A DNA stretch of 31,318 nucleotides from a virus. A program made the translations under genes and the position numbers. The stretch covers positions 1-31,318 of the IMG/VR virus record IMGVR_UViG_3300025010_000180. One strand, written 5' to 3'. Of the stretch, positions 30,757 through 31,318 are shown piece after piece. Under the pieces are notes generated by a model that was given only the letters and a program-made list of their open reading frames with translations, made no database searches and had not been told where the DNA came from. How positions within the stretch are numbered: the stretch's first letter is position 1; each line of letters starts with the position of its first letter.

Positions 30757-31104
30757 ATGGCTAAGTTTTTCGATAGTATCGGCGTGTTGTTTGCAAAAGT
30801 CTATAATCCACTTCACCCAAAGCTAAAGATTGCTTTGATGGTAACTACTTCATTTATAGTTTCAGGCGTGATCAATCTTCTCATAAGAGATATGACTAAC
30901 TTTAATGAGGCTGTTACAAATGAGTACCTACAGATTATAATAGCAGGATTGATTCCACTATTAACAGCTGTGGTTAATGTAGTACAGGAAATCTATGTTA
31001 AAGCTGGAACAAAGGTTTTGGCAGCACAAGGAGATCCAGATACAATACAAAAGCTTACGGAGAGTATTGCTACTAAGAGAGTGTTGATTAAGTCTTCTAA
31101 GTAA
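30757..31104 (+). CDS. Holin candidate with two TM segments (115 aa)
   Basis: Two hydrophobic helices at about 25-43 and 57-76 flank a charged loop, with a short amphipathic N-terminus and a soluble C-terminal tail of about 38 residues (A-A-Q-G-D-P-D-T-I-Q-K-L). This is a small holin-like topology, and it is the last gene of the lysis region. The family is not certain; it could also be an inhibitor or a membrane partner of the lysin. ATG 30757 is one base after the previous TAA; AGG lies nearby but is weak. Confidence 0.7.
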   Translation: MAKFFDSIGVLFAKVYNPLHPKLKIALMVTTSFIVSGVINLLIRDMTNFNEAVTNEYLQIIIAGLIPLLTAVVNVVQEIYVKAGTKVLAAQGDPDTIQKLTESIATKRVLIKSSK

Positions 31105-31115
31105 TTGAGGATTAA

Positions 31116-31190
31116 CAGTGGTGGCCACGTCTAAGAGGTGTCCATCACTGATTAGTCTTCAAGGCTATAAAGGTACGAATTTAATCGTAC
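31116..31190 (+). promoter_or_regulatory. Structured RNA leader with three hairpins
   Basis: Three stems occur in 75 nt. First, a 13-pair stem (31116-31128 with 31138-31150, one wobble and one C/T mismatch) around loop GTCTAAGAG. Second, AGTCT (31154-31158) with AGGCT (31162-31166). Third, GTACGA (31173-31178) with TCGTAC (31185-31190) around ATTTAA. There is no T tract after any stem, so a terminator is unlikely. They precede a strong Shine-Dalgarno (AGGAGG, 31202-31207) for the next gene. A leader element or small RNA is possible; it matches no riboswitch I recognise. Confidence 0.45.
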
Positions 31191-31214
31191 AGTTCATTAA
31201 CAGGAGGTACTACA

Positions 31215-31318
31215 ATGGTAGAATCAATATGCAATTTCTGTGGTAAATTCAGAAAAACCTACGCTTGTAGGTCTGTTGGTGTGGATTATGAATATCACGC
31301 CTGTCATAAGTGTATCCG
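31215..31318 (+). CDS. Cys-rich (zinc-ribbon-like) protein, 3'-truncated by the window edge
   Basis: ATG 31215 is 7 nt after AGGAGG, the best ribosome binding site in the window. The 34 complete codons read M-V-E-S-I-C-N-F-C-G-K and later H-A-C-H-K-C-I, giving two CxxC pairs about 21 residues apart plus an extra Cys and His, typical of a small zinc-binding fold. Function is unknown; the gene continues past the window. It probably begins a new transcription unit after the lysis genes, so it may be an early or accessory gene. Confidence 0.7.
   Translation, partial: MVESICNFCGKFRKTYACRSVGVDYEYHACHKCI

Noticed and set aside
31105-31200. tRNA or tRNA-like gene
   Set aside because: Three hairpins are present, but there is no seven-pair acceptor stem, no T-loop consensus and no plausible anticodon arm.
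1-31318. Insertion sequence, integrase or attachment site
   Set aside because: No transposase or recombinase motif and no flanking direct or terminal inverted repeats were seen; the glycosyltransferase unit at 19218-20615 looks like a moron but has no such ends.

Overview
The window is about 31 kb of a tailed-phage (or prophage) genome with siphovirus architecture. Every convincing gene is on the + strand. The DNA is AT-rich, with many AGA, AGG and ATA codons. Many starts have only an A/T-rich leader and no Shine-Dalgarno. Stops are TAA (31 of 41) or TAG (9); TGA is used once. The host cannot be named. An M23-type lysin points to a bacterium with peptidoglycan, and the start and stop signals suit an AT-rich host such as Bacteroidota or Patescibacteria, but this is inference. 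No integrase, repressor, tRNA or CRISPR array was seen.

Layout: (1) 1-2120, small accessory genes: a 5'-truncated gene, a DUF6948-like gene, a remarkable 60-unit hexanucleotide Gly-X repeat gene, and two unknowns. (2) 2191-5447, a promoter followed by a nucleotide/sugar cassette: phosphoribosyltransferase-HAD fusion, methyltransferase, GT-B glycosyltransferase, and a GDP-mannose 4,6-dehydratase-like SDR. (3) 5485-9530, three small unknowns, then small terminase, large terminase and portal. (4) 9530-16682, a MuF-type minor head protein fused to fibre-like modules, a 1037-aa internally duplicated Ala/Thr-rich protein, an adhesin with a carbohydrate-binding-like N-terminus, and an Asp-box (sialidase-like) propeller. 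These adhesive genes lie inside the head module. (5) 16730-19169, a small coiled-coil protein, a protease-scaffold fusion and the major capsid protein, closed by a strong terminator. (6) 19218-20615, an autonomous unit: extended -10 promoter, a leader with two hairpins whose loops are complementary, and a second glycosyltransferase. (7) 20669-25367, connector, stopper, gp10-like, tail terminator, major tail protein, tail chaperones with a -1 frameshift, and tape measure. (8) 25367-29206, Dit, Tal-like protein and two receptor-binding-type proteins. (9) 29206-31104, a lysis region: a 28-aa cationic peptide, two single-TM proteins, an M23 endopeptidase, a 58-aa TM protein and a two-TM holin candidate. 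(10) A structured leader precedes a Cys-rich gene that runs off the right edge.

Together the genes package DNA and build a siphovirion that carries several adhesins. They also encode enzymes that could make and transfer a sugar, perhaps onto virion proteins or the host surface. The observations most worth checking are the kissing-loop leader at 19241-19334, the hexamer repeat gene, the codon-diverged duplication in the 1037-aa protein, the near absence of TGA stops, and the very small lysis-region genes.
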